NCBI GenBank assembly: GCA_964019335.1
Contig: OZ025724.1
Coordinates: 62,001 to 126,000, forward strand
DNA: 64,000 nucleotides
Source: Diplonema japonicum
Taxonomy: Eukaryota; Euglenozoa; Diplonemea; Diplonemida; Diplonemidae
Direction: 5' to 3'
Each line of letters starts with the position of its first letter. Within the stretch, counting starts at the first letter, position 1. The notes under the pieces were generated by a model. That model was not told the origin of the DNA. It worked only from the letters and a program-made list of their open reading frames with translations, and did not search any database. The position numbers were made by a program, and so were the translations under genes. Positions 19,359 to 29,676 of the stretch are shown piece after piece.

Positions 19359-21140
19359 TTACTGCAGTAAATCGAGCTGGTGTTTACTATCCAACACAAG
19401 GCGAACGGTGAAGCACTTTTCAGCTACGTTGTACTCAGCAGTTCTGATGTGGCTTTTTTTTAATTTGCGTGTGGCATACTTTACATCGTCTTCCTTGCCT
19501 TCTTTGTGGTATTCTATGGACAGTTCTCCTTCGGCAGTCAGGTTCCACTTCTTTATAACGTTCTCCTCATTGCACGCTGTGTCCAGCAGCACAAGACCCT
19601 TTCTTCCTCTCGATATCGTCAAGGTCGTATTAGGTATCCCGACACTAGTCCCTGTCGTAGGCACGCTCGGCTCTTCCACGTCCAGTGGCTCCGCCGCGCT
19701 GGGCGGGCTTGCGGGTGGCGTCCCTTTTCGTTGTGGTTCAGGCTCAGGCTCAGGTTCAGGCTCAGGTGTGGACGGTTCGGGTTTCACCACTGGGTCCACA
19801 CGAAGAAGTGGTTCTGGTACTGCTGGATAAACACGATTGGGAGTAACAGGGCCCTGTTGAGACACGACGAGCCCACCACAGGAACCAAGACACCTCTCGT
19901 TGCAGTAAGGGGCATGACCCTTTGTGGAGATGTTGTTGCACCGCTTCCACAAACTGTTAATGCTGTGCACCTCGGATGTCATCTTCTCAAGGTTGTCTGT
20001 GGTCACAGCGTTCGGGAGGAGGATCCCTTTGGGTGGATGGCCGAGGTGCGACATGTCCATATGGACCGCGACGTAGTTCTTCTTCTTCCACGTCTTTTCA
20101 ACACTTGCAACAGAAGGGGCGAGGAGTGTGGTGCACGTTTCGCATTTGTAATTCGTACCGTTTTGGAAGTGAAAGCACTCGGAACACGCGTACATCGAGA
20201 CACGTGTCCTCTTAATGGTACACGTCATGTCATCCTTCTTGTGCGCCCCAATGACGAGCCCTGCGAGCAGTATCGCCGTGCACTCCGACCCGATGTTGTC
20301 CTTTGTACAGCTGATTGTGAGGTACGGTTCCTTCACCACAGAAACAAACAGGGCTTCGCACGACCCGCACATCCCGCATTCAGGCATGGACGAGCTCTTG
20401 CAATGCGGACAGGTCTCCACCACCTTCTTGAAGTACGTTGTGGTCTTCTCGTTGTCAGTGAGGTTCTGTCCGTAGCTCGACACGTTGCCCGCGAAATTCT
20501 TCGTCCTGTCCATGAAGGTGCTCGTGCTGGGTGCGGTGTAGTGGAGGCGAGGAAGCCCAGTCAGAACCCTGGCAAGGTCTTCTGCAGCGAGAGTGCTCCG
20601 ACTGTAGCGCTTGTCATGTGCATACCACAGCACGCTGTCGGGTGTTCGGTCACCAGACTTGGGGAACACCATGACAAAGCCAGTTGCAGGGGTGTCGGGG
20701 AGGACAACAGGAGGGTCCTTGACCTTCTCCACGGTGACCACCACCTTTGCAGGGGTATACAGCTCGTTGAAAAAGTTTGCTGCTGTGCAAGCCTGTCTGT
20801 AGGACTCACTGCCAGCCAACTGGCTCGAGATGCAGACCACAAGCTCCTTTGCATCGTTCTTCTCATGCTCGTGCTTCTTGCACACCGCGACGGGGATGAG
20901 ACCACTTGCGTCTGTTCTCCGGTACTCCAGGTCTGTCCTGGACCGATGTTCCCCACACTGCCGGCAGCAATCTTCCCCATGCTTCATGCTCTCTTGTATC
21001 TTTTTGATCATGCATACGGGCAGAAGCTCTTTATCCGCTTGACAGCTACACGCAACACTCTTCACACACGACAGGCAGGCTTGCTCCAACCTTCTCTCGG
21101 GTTCCTCTAACGTGCTTTCCATTGTTGCTGAAGACGACAT
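19359..21140 (-). CDS. Cys-rich zinc-binding-like protein, full-length copy
   Basis: 593 residues from the ATG at 21140. Cys pairs occur in at least four clusters: CLSC...CSC near the start, CRQCGEHRSR with a distal CKKHEHE, CPHCKSSSMPECGMCGSC in the middle and CSECFHFQNGTNYKCETC after it, so several zinc ribbons are likely. A Pro/Glu repeat (PEPEPEPEPEP) links to a C-terminal globular part of about 100 residues. An in-frame extension to 21359 contains a segment (RYFRKHEAQLAFMELLGIPG) that looks coding but is joined through a Phe-rich stretch, so it may be a separate exon or relic. I do not recognise the family. Codons 19752-20966 are identical to 27076-28290. Confidence 0.7.
   Translation of the reverse strand: MSSSATMESTLEEPERRLEQACLSCVKSVACSCQADKELLPVCMIKKIQESMKHGEDCCRQCGEHRSRTDLEYRRTDASGLIPVAVCKKHEHEKNDAKELVVCISSQLAGSESYRQACTAANFFNELYTPAKVVVTVEKVKDPPVVLPDTPATGFVMVFPKSGDRTPDSVLWYAHDKRYSRSTLAAEDLARVLTGLPRLHYTAPSTSTFMDRTKNFAGNVSSYGQNLTDNEKTTTYFKKVVETCPHCKSSSMPECGMCGSCEALFVSVVKEPYLTISCTKDNIGSECTAILLAGLVIGAHKKDDMTCTIKRTRVSMYACSECFHFQNGTNYKCETCTTLLAPSVASVEKTWKKKNYVAVHMDMSHLGHPPKGILLPNAVTTDNLEKMTSEVHSINSLWKRCNNISTKGHAPYCNERCLGSCGGLVVSQQGPVTPNRVYPAVPEPLLRVDPVVKPEPSTPEPEPEPEPEPQRKGTPPASPPSAAEPLDVEEPSVPTTGTSVGIPNTTLTISRGRKGLVLLDTACNEENVIKKWNLTAEGELSIEYHKEGKEDDVKYATRKLKKSHIRTAEYNVAEKCFTVRLVLDSKHQLDLLQ
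19752..20966 (-). repeat. 1,215-bp duplicated tract, copy 1
   Basis: Aligned at a constant offset of 7,324 nt with 27076-28290. All frames I compared are identical, so nucleotide identity is at or near 100 percent. Both borders are sharp: the left in the Pro/Glu repeat, the right at TGCCGGCA. Confidence 0.9.
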
Positions 21141-21600
21141 TTTGTACTGGAAACTATAATCATACAGTCGGGGAAATGAAACAAAAGTTAAAATACTGAA
21201 CAACAAAAAGAATTGACGAACGGAAAAATGCGAACGCGAAAAAAAGCACGAACCTGTTTTCCCATCTTTTCTCTTCATGAAGCAGCCTGGGATGCCCAGT
21301 AGTTCCATGAAGGCCAGCTGGGCCTCGTGCTTCCGGAAGTACCTTTCGATCTCTGCCACTGCCAGGGAAGGGGTGGGAAGAAGAGGCCACCACCTCTCAA
21401 GAAGCCGAGAAATTCTTTTTTCATCGGACTCATCCCCCTGAACGGGACGAATGGTAAACCAACAAATTCCCGAACGCGAGAAAAGCGCGAACGTTTGCTC
21501 CGTTCGTCAGTTTTTGTCGTGCAGTGACTACTACGGATGGAAAGCGCTTGAGGGCAAAGACGCCTTGGAATACGGTTGCAGCGGTCAAAACCGCGGTCTC

Positions 21601-22219
21601 TACTTGTGATTTTTTTATTTTATTATTTTTTTTTTCTAAAGGGGGGGGGGTGGGGGGATCTAGGGGCTGGGGGTGGGGATTCATACTGCCCAACCAGTTA
21701 GTCTGGTTGGGTCGGCCCTGGCGTCGTGTGCAGCCTGGCGGCCTGTCGGGGTTCCTTCTCCCTGCGGTTTGCACGGTCACCTCCTCTTGCGTTCCGTCTT
21801 GGATCCATTTTTTATTCTTTTTTTTTAAAGTGTGTGTTGGGGGGGAGGGGATCCTTTCGGTAAGCGGCGGGCAGGCCGACGGGCAAAACAACCCCCCCGG
21901 ACGACGGCGACGACGGACGACGGACGCAGCGGCAAACCCAGGCAGAGGCGGCAGGCAGAAACTGTAGCTTTAGAATCGTTGGTCTCTCTCGCGTCGGCCT
22001 CGCTCTCTCGCGTCGGCCTCGACCTGCTCCCAGCCTAGTCTCGCCCGCGCTACCTGCACCCACGAAGGTGCTGCCCCCTGCTGGGGTTTTTGCTCTCCTC
22101 CTGAGGGAGAAGACCCAGGGCCACCACTTGGAGGTTCCCCAGCCATGATTGATTGTGATTTTGTTAATTTCAACCCAATATCCAGCCCCTGAAATAATAA
22201 AATAAAAAAATCACAAGTA
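21601..22219. repeat. 619-bp segment bounded by 27-bp perfect inverted repeats
   Basis: The sequence TACTTGTGATTTTTTTATTT and the following 7 nt at 21601-21627 recur in exact reverse complement at 22193-22219. Between them are G-runs, a 9-bp hairpin CCCAACCAG/CTGGTTGGG near 21688-21710, a tandem copy of CTCTCGCGTCGGCCTCG near 21986-22023 and the spliced-leader-like sequence. Minus-strand reading frames start at the ATGs near 22145 (58 codons) and 21809 (about 36 codons). No clear target-site duplication flanks it. It could be a foldback or non-autonomous DNA element, or two tail sequences in opposite orientation. Confidence 0.55.
21956..21983 (-). other. Spliced-leader exon-like sequence
   Basis: On the minus strand this reads ACCAACGATT, then CT, then AAAGCTACAGTTTCTG. 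I recall the Diplonema spliced leader as AACCAACGATTTAAAAGCTA followed by CAGTTTCTG and ten more nt; 26 of 28 positions agree. The match ends after TTTCTG, with no leader 3' end or GT donor, so it is not a complete SL RNA gene. A retroposed trans-spliced mRNA 5' end or an SL pseudogene would explain it. Confidence 0.65.
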
Positions 22220-22641
22220 CCCCGGGTGTTGGGCTCTTCACGGTACTCTTCAAAAGTTAAAGCAACTAAGGAATTGAGGGATTTTTTGGGAAATGATGAA
22301 GGTGATGAAAGAGAGAAGTTGTTTACTTGTTCCAGCAAATAAAAAAAAAAGAATTCATTATCGGCAACTTTCTTCTTAATAAAGAGATTATTTGTTAACG
22401 CATAACGCTGCTAACCTTCTTGCTGATAACTACAATAACAAGTGTTTCTGTTCACTTATAATATAAAAAAAAGAGGAAAATAAAAAAGAATTCGATAAAG
22501 TTTCAGTGTGCATGGGGGGTGCTCACTGTTCAAAAAAAATAAAAAGAGACTTTAAGGGCGCCCTGCTCAAGCATCTTCTACTTGATTACAGGGTTATGCC
22601 ACCCAAAAAACTGGACACCCCACTACATAAGCATGATAATT
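22220..22641. other. Intergenic region
   Basis: AT-rich sequence; near 22548-22600 a fragment of the interspersed repeat A (GGGCGCCCTGCTCAAGCA then CTACTTGATTACAG). No gene seen. Confidence 0.4.
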
Positions 22642-24997
22642 TCAAACACCGCTGCAATTTTCATCAGACAAGACACGTGCGTCATCAAATTGCCCGTTCT
22701 CCACTGCATTCCTCTTCCTCTCCCTCAACTTCCTCGATCTGTAACCCCAATAGACCGCTATGCTGATGACAGCGACGCCGATGAGGGACACCACCACGAT
22801 GAGGACAGTGTTCTTCGAGGGAGCTGCTTCTGATACGGCTATAGAGATAGAACCGGTTGCTGTGGCACTAGCAGTTATCGTGACACTGGCAGACATAGAA
22901 TCAGATCCCGTCAAGGTCTCTGTGCTTGTTGTAGAAAGCGATATCGTCTCCGTCTCTGTTTGCGTCAACATGAATTCTTCGAAAATATGAAGCCCGTAGG
23001 AAGCAACATAAACCTTCCCATCGGAAACGGTAACACAGAGCTGGTTTTTTATAGGAGCAGCAATGAAGTATCGGGCCACAGCAGTGATGCTGCGCGGGTT
23101 GCTTACATCGAGGACAATCAGCACAAGATACGTAGTCGCAAGATAGACTGTGGTCCCGTTCACAGCGAAGTCCATGAAAATCCAAGCGTCTTTTCTATAA
23201 CCCCCCATACCATTCTCGAACGTGTCCGTCACGTCATGGCTTGGAATTGGTGAGTCCCCAATGTAAATGATACCAAAGGTCCCACTACATAAATAGTAGA
23301 CATAATTGCCTTTCACAACGATGTTCAATGCTTGATTCCTACATGGGATCTCAACGTCTGTGAACAGTGACACGGGGGACAACGGGTTACTCACGTTAAC
23401 GGCGGAGAAAAAAGAAGGATAAGAAGCCGTGGTGCTTCTTAGCCCGAAAGCAACGCCGTCTTTGACATCAACTAAGCCAATGTTGGTGGAGTTGCTTAAG
23501 AACTCGGGAGACGAGGGATCACTCACATTGACGATGTAGAGGAGCGACCCTGCAAGATAAGCTGTTGGCCCCACAACTGCAAGCTGTTGGACCCACACGT
23601 CTACGCTCCCGATCACAACGATTCGCTGGGTCGCTCACACTTATGATCTGAGTAGAATTGTTGGCGGGTATCATCGCCGTTGTCCCTGAGAACCAATACT
23701 TCCTGACCCCAAGAAAAAATCCCAGTGAATCGAATGTATAATCGCCCAGAAGCACCACGGAAGACGCATCGCTTATATTTTGAACTTCAATGCTTGGCAA
23801 CGCTTCGAGTGATTGTTCATAACTATTTGGAACGGATGTGATTGCCAATGAGCCGGACACCTGCACAGTAGACAGACTATCTGTGTGGTTGTAGGAACCC
23901 ATAGGTTGAGGTGAACTGGGGTTGCTCACGTCGAAGATCACCAGATTATCACCGACCCCAGCAACTATGTTTTTTCCTGAGGAAGAGAGGGTTGATACAC
24001 CGGCGAAAGAGGTGTTCCCCACCACCACGGGCACTGCAGGGTTGCTCACGTCGACAGCAATGATACCAGCTCTGTTGCCTTGCGGGATTCCAACATAAGC
24101 CGTATCCCCCAATACGGTTAAACTTAACGTGCCCACAAAAATGTTCAGTTCCACTTGTATCGATAAATTACCAACCACCTTTGGGGCCGAAGGTGTAGAA
24201 ACATCGATGATGGAAAGGGCCGGGGTGTTAGGCGGCGTTATACCAACAAAATAGAGATAAGATCCAGAGGAAGAAGCAAGGAATGTCGGGCTATTCCACC
24301 TAATGAAAGGTTCAAGAGTAAGCTGACCTAAAAGTTGAACAGGGTCTGGGAGGCTCGATATGTTATACAGACTCAGCACCCCTTCTTGTTCTTTCAGGTC
24401 TCCGAATGAGAACAGCGTGTTTGCAGTTACGCAGAAAGAAAACACGTTGTAGCCAGTGACAATGGTTGTTAGCCTGGGCAATGACGGTATGCTCACATCT
24501 ATCACATCGATGTTGCAGAATTTGATTCCTTCGTTGGTGTCGCTGGGGATGAGTACAAACACGTAATTCCCTGAAGCAGCTAAAAAATATCCATTATAAG
24601 GGATTGCGGGATAAGTAGCCAGTTGCCTCGGCGACGAAGGCGTGCTCACATCAATAATCGTGAAGCCGATATGAATTACGTCCCACCGTGGATCATCGTG
24701 ATAGATATTTTCGGCTGTAATGAAAGCCGTTGTGCCCACCACAGTCACCGTGTGTACTGACGAATTGCACCCAGTGCAACTATCACTGCCTCCCAGCAGC
24801 TTCGGCGACGACGTATTGCTGACATCGAAAATCTTGAGACCCGTGAATTCGCTTGCGACATAAGAGATGTTCCCGATCGTTTGCACATCATTAACAGTGT
24901 CAAAGCCTTCGATACCTCCAATGTAACTGAGACGTGCTCGCGGTGACGCGCTCACGTAAAGGGCTGCCTGCAACAACATGAGCTGAAACAACTTCAT
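22642..24997 (-). CDS. LVIVD-repeat type I membrane protein, frameshifted
   Basis: The ATG at 24997 follows an A-run AGAAATG leader and begins a signal peptide (MKLFQLMLLQAALYVSASPRA). About 730 residues of LVIVD-type repeats follow (units such as IIDVSTPSSPRQLATY, VDVSNPAVPVVVGN), which fold into a beta-propeller. Then come a Ser/Thr-rich stalk, a membrane helix (VLIVVVSLIGVAVISIAVYW) and a short basic/acidic tail: a surface protein. The frame breaks near 23620: the upstream frame reads SDPANRCDRERR to a stop at 23519, and the downstream frame resumes as IVVIGSVDVWVQQL. One inserted or two missing bases explain this; no intron fits. It is either a sequencing indel or a recent pseudogene. Function is probably adhesion or ligand binding. 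Confidence 0.8.
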
Positions 24998-25243
24998 TTC
25001 TTTTTTTTTTTTTAAAATTAATCTCTTCAGAGTAGGGGGCCTATGTCTAGCGGGGAAATCGTACAAGAGTAAGGAGGACAGCCCTTGAAAACAAGAAACG
25101 TGAATAAGAGAGGAGGGTATCAACGGAAGAGAGAGAACTCTTCAGTTGGCGGGGTACACACTGTCGTTCAACAGTGCTGAGAATGAAATGTTAGGGGCTT
25201 CATCTACTCTATGCTAACTTCGAGCAGAGATGTTCGGGGTTAG
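24998..25243. other. Intergenic leader
   Basis: A-run leader of the LVIVD gene and about 220 nt of unremarkable sequence up to the piggyBac target site. Confidence 0.4.
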
Positions 25244-26943
25244 TTAACCATCTACTAACGAGCGTCTATATATAGACGATTTGAAAAAAGATCTTTACGC
25301 AAAGGGCTTTCAATGCAATACGGCCCGGCCCTTTCTTGCCGGCGGGGTCAATTTACCCTTAAAAATCACTTCAAAAAAAGGCGCCCGGAAAGAGGTTGGA
25401 AGAGGACGTTATGAGTGCTGGCAGCACTGATGGCTCATCCCTATTATGCAATTTTGATACAAACAGTGATTCTGACACGAATTCGACCGGGTGATTGGAC
25501 GGCAAAGCCGGAGCAATCGGAAGGCATCCGGTTTCGTGAAGATCGGAATCCTTGTGGACCCTGTTATGACATCAAAGGCTCAACGCCATACCATATATTC
25601 TCCCAAATGCTCGTCCCAAACGTTATTCGGGTCATAACTTCGAACAATGTGGCAAATGCGGCTAAAAAAGGTGTCTCCCTGGATCTCGATGCTGCTTCTT
25701 TGCGTACCTTCCTAGGGGTCCATTTGTCGACGGACTTGGATATCAAGCCAGATTATTCTGATTACTGGTGCACTGGCTCCACGTCTCTCAACTACACCCC
25801 TGGGTACGCTGCTGTCATGTCAAGAGACCGCTTTTTGACTATTCTGGGAAATCTGTGTTTCCACAGCGAAACAAACAAGCGTGCTGACTTCTACCTATCG
25901 CAAAGGCCTCTCGGAGATCATGGATGCCCCAAAGAAGCGAGGCCGCAAGCCCAAGGACGCGCATCCCGAGGGGACACCCAGTTCCACCAGCACGCGAGCA
26001 TCCTTTGCACCACAACGTGGCATGACATCAAGCCTGTGTGCTTTCTATCGACGTTGGATGTTCCGGTGAAGTCAAATTTGACGTGTCCGCCGCAGAATGA
26101 AAGCCGGAATGGACATCCCGCTCCCCACCAAGTGCATATTTACAACACCACAACGGGCGGAACCGACGCTGGGTGATGCTGTGACAAAACGCCATAAATG
26201 CACCCTTCTGACTTAAAAGTGGCCCCTAAAAGTATTTTCGTACTTGTTAGGTAAATCTCTGGCAAATGCTTGGCTTGTTTGGAAAGAAGCCTTGCCCCCT
26301 AACGCCCTGAGTACGAACGACAGTGGATTTACGCCTTTCAAAGAGGCAGTCATCGAAGGGCTACTAAGGAGGCTGTCTAAACAACAGATAAAGTCAACTA
26401 CAGAGCAGGCTGCCCCAATACCATGCCCCGAAACACAGAACGAGTGCCCTGAGACCCCAATGCGCCGTGACAGAACCTTCTGGGACCATTTCCCCGAAAA
26501 AGTAGTGCAACGTGCGGTGCAAGCATTGCAAGTCGAAAAGACCCCTATTTCAGTGTTCAGCCTGCTTGGTACAACTTTACGTGACTCCGTGCATGCTTCA
26601 AAGACTACCACCTTGCCGGGGATACCCCCCAGAAACCCCTCTCGGGGTCAAAAAAGAAGTCCCCCAGCCCTGGGGCACGTACGAACCGCGTCAAGAAGGC
26701 CTTAAATAGCTTTTTATAGAATTTTACAGTCGATTTTTTTTGACTTGTTTTTTGTACCCCCTATCGGGCACTTCAGGAACGATATTTTTGACAATGTTGT
26801 GGGGTGGACCCTCTCTCTAGAATTGGGACATCTGGAGGCATTTCCGGGGCATATAGCCCCGGCGTTGCGCTAGAATAGCTTTTTTTGAAGTTTTGAAAAT
26901 ATACCCCCTGGTGGGCAAAAATGGTCCGTTGGTAGATGGTTAA
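25244..26943 (+). mobile_element. piggyBac transposon relic 1
   Basis: Both ends have the target TTAA (25244-25247, 26940-26943) followed inward by a matching terminal inverted repeat: CCATCTACTAACG on the left and CCATCTACCAACG (reverse complement) on the right. Inside, plus-strand frames 25415-26176 and 26244-26705 give a piggyBac transposase: PYHIFSQMLVPNVIRVITSN, the KPDYSDYWCTGST region and GYAAVMSRDRFLTILGNLCF of the N-terminal half, then a C-terminal part with a Cys-rich domain (CKHCKSKRPLFQCSAC) in a shifted frame. Most of the catalytic core is missing, so it cannot encode active transposase. It is inserted between the two copies of the Cys-rich gene. Confidence 0.88.
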
Positions 26944-27051
26944 AAGACGTTCCGTCTCGTGCATATGGACGGGCTAGATGAACATCTAAGCGAGTGAAAT
27001 AACAACGTCTTTCTCATAACTTGAGCACTTTTCAGCTACGTTGCACCATCA

Positions 27052-28449
27052 TCAGTTCTTGAGATTCGCGGGCTTAGGTTCAGGCTCAGGTGTGGACGGT
27101 TCGGGTTTCACCACTGGGTCCACACGAAGAAGTGGTTCTGGTACTGCTGGATAAACACGATTGGGAGTAACAGGGCCCTGTTGAGACACGACGAGCCCAC
27201 CACAGGAACCAAGACACCTCTCGTTGCAGTAAGGGGCATGACCCTTTGTGGAGATGTTGTTGCACCGCTTCCACAAACTGTTAATGCTGTGCACCTCGGA
27301 TGTCATCTTCTCAAGGTTGTCTGTGGTCACAGCGTTCGGGAGGAGGATCCCTTTGGGTGGATGGCCGAGGTGCGACATGTCCATATGGACCGCGACGTAG
27401 TTCTTCTTCTTCCACGTCTTTTCAACACTTGCAACAGAAGGGGCGAGGAGTGTGGTGCACGTTTCGCATTTGTAATTCGTACCGTTTTGGAAGTGAAAGC
27501 ACTCGGAACACGCGTACATCGAGACACGTGTCCTCTTAATGGTACACGTCATGTCATCCTTCTTGTGCGCCCCAATGACGAGCCCTGCGAGCAGTATCGC
27601 CGTGCACTCCGACCCGATGTTGTCCTTTGTACAGCTGATTGTGAGGTACGGTTCCTTCACCACAGAAACAAACAGGGCTTCGCACGACCCGCACATCCCG
27701 CATTCAGGCATGGACGAGCTCTTGCAATGCGGACAGGTCTCCACCACCTTCTTGAAGTACGTTGTGGTCTTCTCGTTGTCAGTGAGGTTCTGTCCGTAGC
27801 TCGACACGTTGCCCGCGAAATTCTTCGTCCTGTCCATGAAGGTGCTCGTGCTGGGTGCGGTGTAGTGGAGGCGAGGAAGCCCAGTCAGAACCCTGGCAAG
27901 GTCTTCTGCAGCGAGAGTGCTCCGACTGTAGCGCTTGTCATGTGCATACCACAGCACGCTGTCGGGTGTTCGGTCACCAGACTTGGGGAACACCATGACA
28001 AAGCCAGTTGCAGGGGTGTCGGGGAGGACAACAGGAGGGTCCTTGACCTTCTCCACGGTGACCACCACCTTTGCAGGGGTATACAGCTCGTTGAAAAAGT
28101 TTGCTGCTGTGCAAGCCTGTCTGTAGGACTCACTGCCAGCCAACTGGCTCGAGATGCAGACCACAAGCTCCTTTGCATCGTTCTTCTCATGCTCGTGCTT
28201 CTTGCACACCGCGACGGGGATGAGACCACTTGCGTCTGTTCTCCGGTACTCCAGGTCTGTCCTGGACCGATGTTCCCCACACTGCCGGCATATGTTTTGT
28301 CCTTTTCCATCTCCAATCGTCTTAATCATGGAAACAGGCAAAAGCTCTTCATCTGAAGGGAAGCAGGAGCAAGCCGCTGCCGTATCAGGTATGGCTTCCA
28401 AGCATGTTAAGCACGTGCGTAGCAAAGCCTCATGGCGAGAAGATGGCAT
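27052..28449 (-). CDS. Cys-rich zinc-binding-like protein, C-terminally truncated copy
   Basis: 465 residues. Residues from ICRQCGEHRS to the Pro/Glu repeat are identical to the gene at 19359-21140. The N-terminal 55 residues are homologous but diverged (CLTC...CSC retained, SMIKTIGDGKGQN instead of the other copy's sequence). At the 3' end the copy loses about 115 residues: after PEPKPANLKN it stops, and the next nucleotides still resemble the partner's distal coding sequence (AACGTAGCTGAAAAGTGCT is shared), which shows an internal deletion. It may be a truncated paralogue or pseudogene. The ATG at 28449 begins the homologous part. Confidence 0.7.
   Translation of the reverse strand: MPSSRHEALLRTCLTCLEAIPDTAAACSCFPSDEELLPVSMIKTIGDGKGQNICRQCGEHRSRTDLEYRRTDASGLIPVAVCKKHEHEKNDAKELVVCISSQLAGSESYRQACTAANFFNELYTPAKVVVTVEKVKDPPVVLPDTPATGFVMVFPKSGDRTPDSVLWYAHDKRYSRSTLAAEDLARVLTGLPRLHYTAPSTSTFMDRTKNFAGNVSSYGQNLTDNEKTTTYFKKVVETCPHCKSSSMPECGMCGSCEALFVSVVKEPYLTISCTKDNIGSECTAILLAGLVIGAHKKDDMTCTIKRTRVSMYACSECFHFQNGTNYKCETCTTLLAPSVASVEKTWKKKNYVAVHMDMSHLGHPPKGILLPNAVTTDNLEKMTSEVHSINSLWKRCNNISTKGHAPYCNERCLGSCGGLVVSQQGPVTPNRVYPAVPEPLLRVDPVVKPEPSTPEPEPKPANLKN
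27076..28290 (-). repeat. 1,215-bp duplicated tract, copy 2
   Basis: Partner of 19752-20966. Identity despite diverged flanks suggests recent gene conversion rather than a simple recent duplication. Confidence 0.9.
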
Positions 28450-28535
28450 TTAAATCTGAAGATGGTAGTAAAGGGATTTGGCAGGTGTTGACACAGCTAT
28501 GCGACAGAATTCACTTTTCTTCACCTTCTCTCTTT

Positions 28536-29066
28536 TTAAAACCCGGTCCTGCTGTGCACAAGGATGATGTGGTACCCGAATTGTGTGTATACAGGTTTGG
28601 TAGGCACGCCGATGTCGGCGTTAATACAAGCAGTCTCGAAAATGGGGTCCATCCTGTGGGTTTCGTACAGTCTCTCTCTTGCTTTCTTCCATACATGTTG
28701 AGACCAAAGCTCCCCAAACTGCCCCCGCTTTGCTTCCCACTGGGACAGACACTGTGGGCAGTTGCTAGCTGTTTGAACTTCTGTTTTGTTTATAAGAATT
28801 TGGGGGTAATCTTTTTTTTTTTTTTACGCACCGTTTCAACGTTCTCTTTGTCCTCTGTTGTCAGTGTTTGATATAAGTCAGCTGCCACGTTCTCCTCCTT
28901 CACCAAGATGTGGCTTGCATTTATAGAAGGGCCCTGCTTTTTGTATTATTGTTTATTAGGTTGCTTTTTGTCCCCCCCGTGCCTATGCTACCTGTCCCTT
29001 CATGAACATCATCATCATCAGTATCACCGCTACCGCCACTAGAACATGAACTGGGTCGATGTCCAT
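28536..29066 (-). CDS. Membrane-anchored parvulin-type peptidyl-prolyl isomerase, four exons
   Basis: Exons 28992-29066, 28832-28933, 28695-28780 and 28536-28653 (381 nt, 126 residues) join in frame across introns of 58, 51 and 41 nt with donors GTAGCA, GTGCGT and GTATGG and CAG acceptors. Residues 1-25 form an N-terminal membrane anchor rich in Val and Met. The rest is a complete parvulin domain: ASHILVKEEN, FKQLATAHSVCPSGKQSGGS, LGSFGLNMMDPIFETA and the C-terminal PVYTQFGYHIILVHSRTGF. Parvulins catalyse prolyl cis-trans isomerisation in protein folding; the anchor suggests ER or mitochondrial membrane. There is no WW domain, so it is not a PIN1 type with phospho specificity. The four independent junctions all restoring the family motif order make this gene model strong, although no single ORF shows it. 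Confidence 0.88.
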
Positions 29067-29202
29067 TTTTAGTTTAATTTTTCTAATTTTTTTCCGGCTG
29101 TTGTTTGTTAGAGCTGTTTTGGGGGGAAAGTCAAAAAAAGAAAAAGTCGCTTCATTTGCTTTCGATACTCGCAAAACAAACAAAAAAGTAACTTTTTGCA
29201 AA

Positions 29203-29262
29203 AAAATGAGTTGAAAAGGAGATCTTTGCGAGCGCACCTTTTGTTCTCATCCACTACCTGAA
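29203..29262 (-). repeat. Interspersed repeat B copy (LINE 3' end)
   Basis: Contains TTGTTCTCATCCACTACCTG as in the copies at 46481 and 52736; diverged in the middle. Confidence 0.55.
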
Positions 29263-29479
29263 ACAAAAACAAAAAAAAACAAAAAAAAGAATGCAGCCCA
29301 ATAAACCCGTAGCACCTGATGACGGTTTTACAGGGATTTCTTATGAGAGTGATATGAATCGGTGTCAAAAAAAAAATGCTCTTGGACCATAGTCTCAAAA
29401 GAATGTTCCAGCGATTCCGAGAGGCAAGGTAATAAAAAAGAAAAGGGGTTGCAGTATGTAAAAAGAGTTGCATAATAGT

Positions 29480-29545
29480 TCTTTGTGCACAGCCGGGGGT
29501 TTAACCTGTAGAGGGATAAGCCCAACATGCTACCACTACTCTTTT
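29480..29545 (-). repeat. tRNA-like (SINE-like) fragment
   Basis: On the minus strand an A-box-like AGTGGTAGCATG is followed about 30 nt later by a B-box-like GGTTAAACCCC. The cloverleaf does not close, so I read it as a tRNA-derived repeat, not a tRNA gene. Confidence 0.3.
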
Positions 29546-29640
29546 CTTTTTTTTTTTTTATAGCAAAAATACAATTCATTATCAAAATATATATTGTTTT
29601 TCCTTATTCAAAGCAAAATTTAAAAAAAAAAAAAATATAT

Positions 29641-29676
29641 ATATATGAGTTAAAGGAGGCCGGTGTTGGCGGCGCC
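29641..29676 (-). repeat. Interspersed repeat A copy
   Basis: Same core (GAGTTAAAGGAGGCCGGTGT then TGGCGGCGCC) as at 3456-3485 and 41433-41462, always in the same orientation and always next to an AT-dinucleotide run and an A-run. Confidence 0.7.

Noticed and set aside
19506-21110. 534-codon plus-strand frame opposite the Cys-rich gene
   Set aside because: It is the antisense of a gene with zinc-binding Cys pairs and duplicates exactly with it at 27181-28356; its own translation shows no domain.
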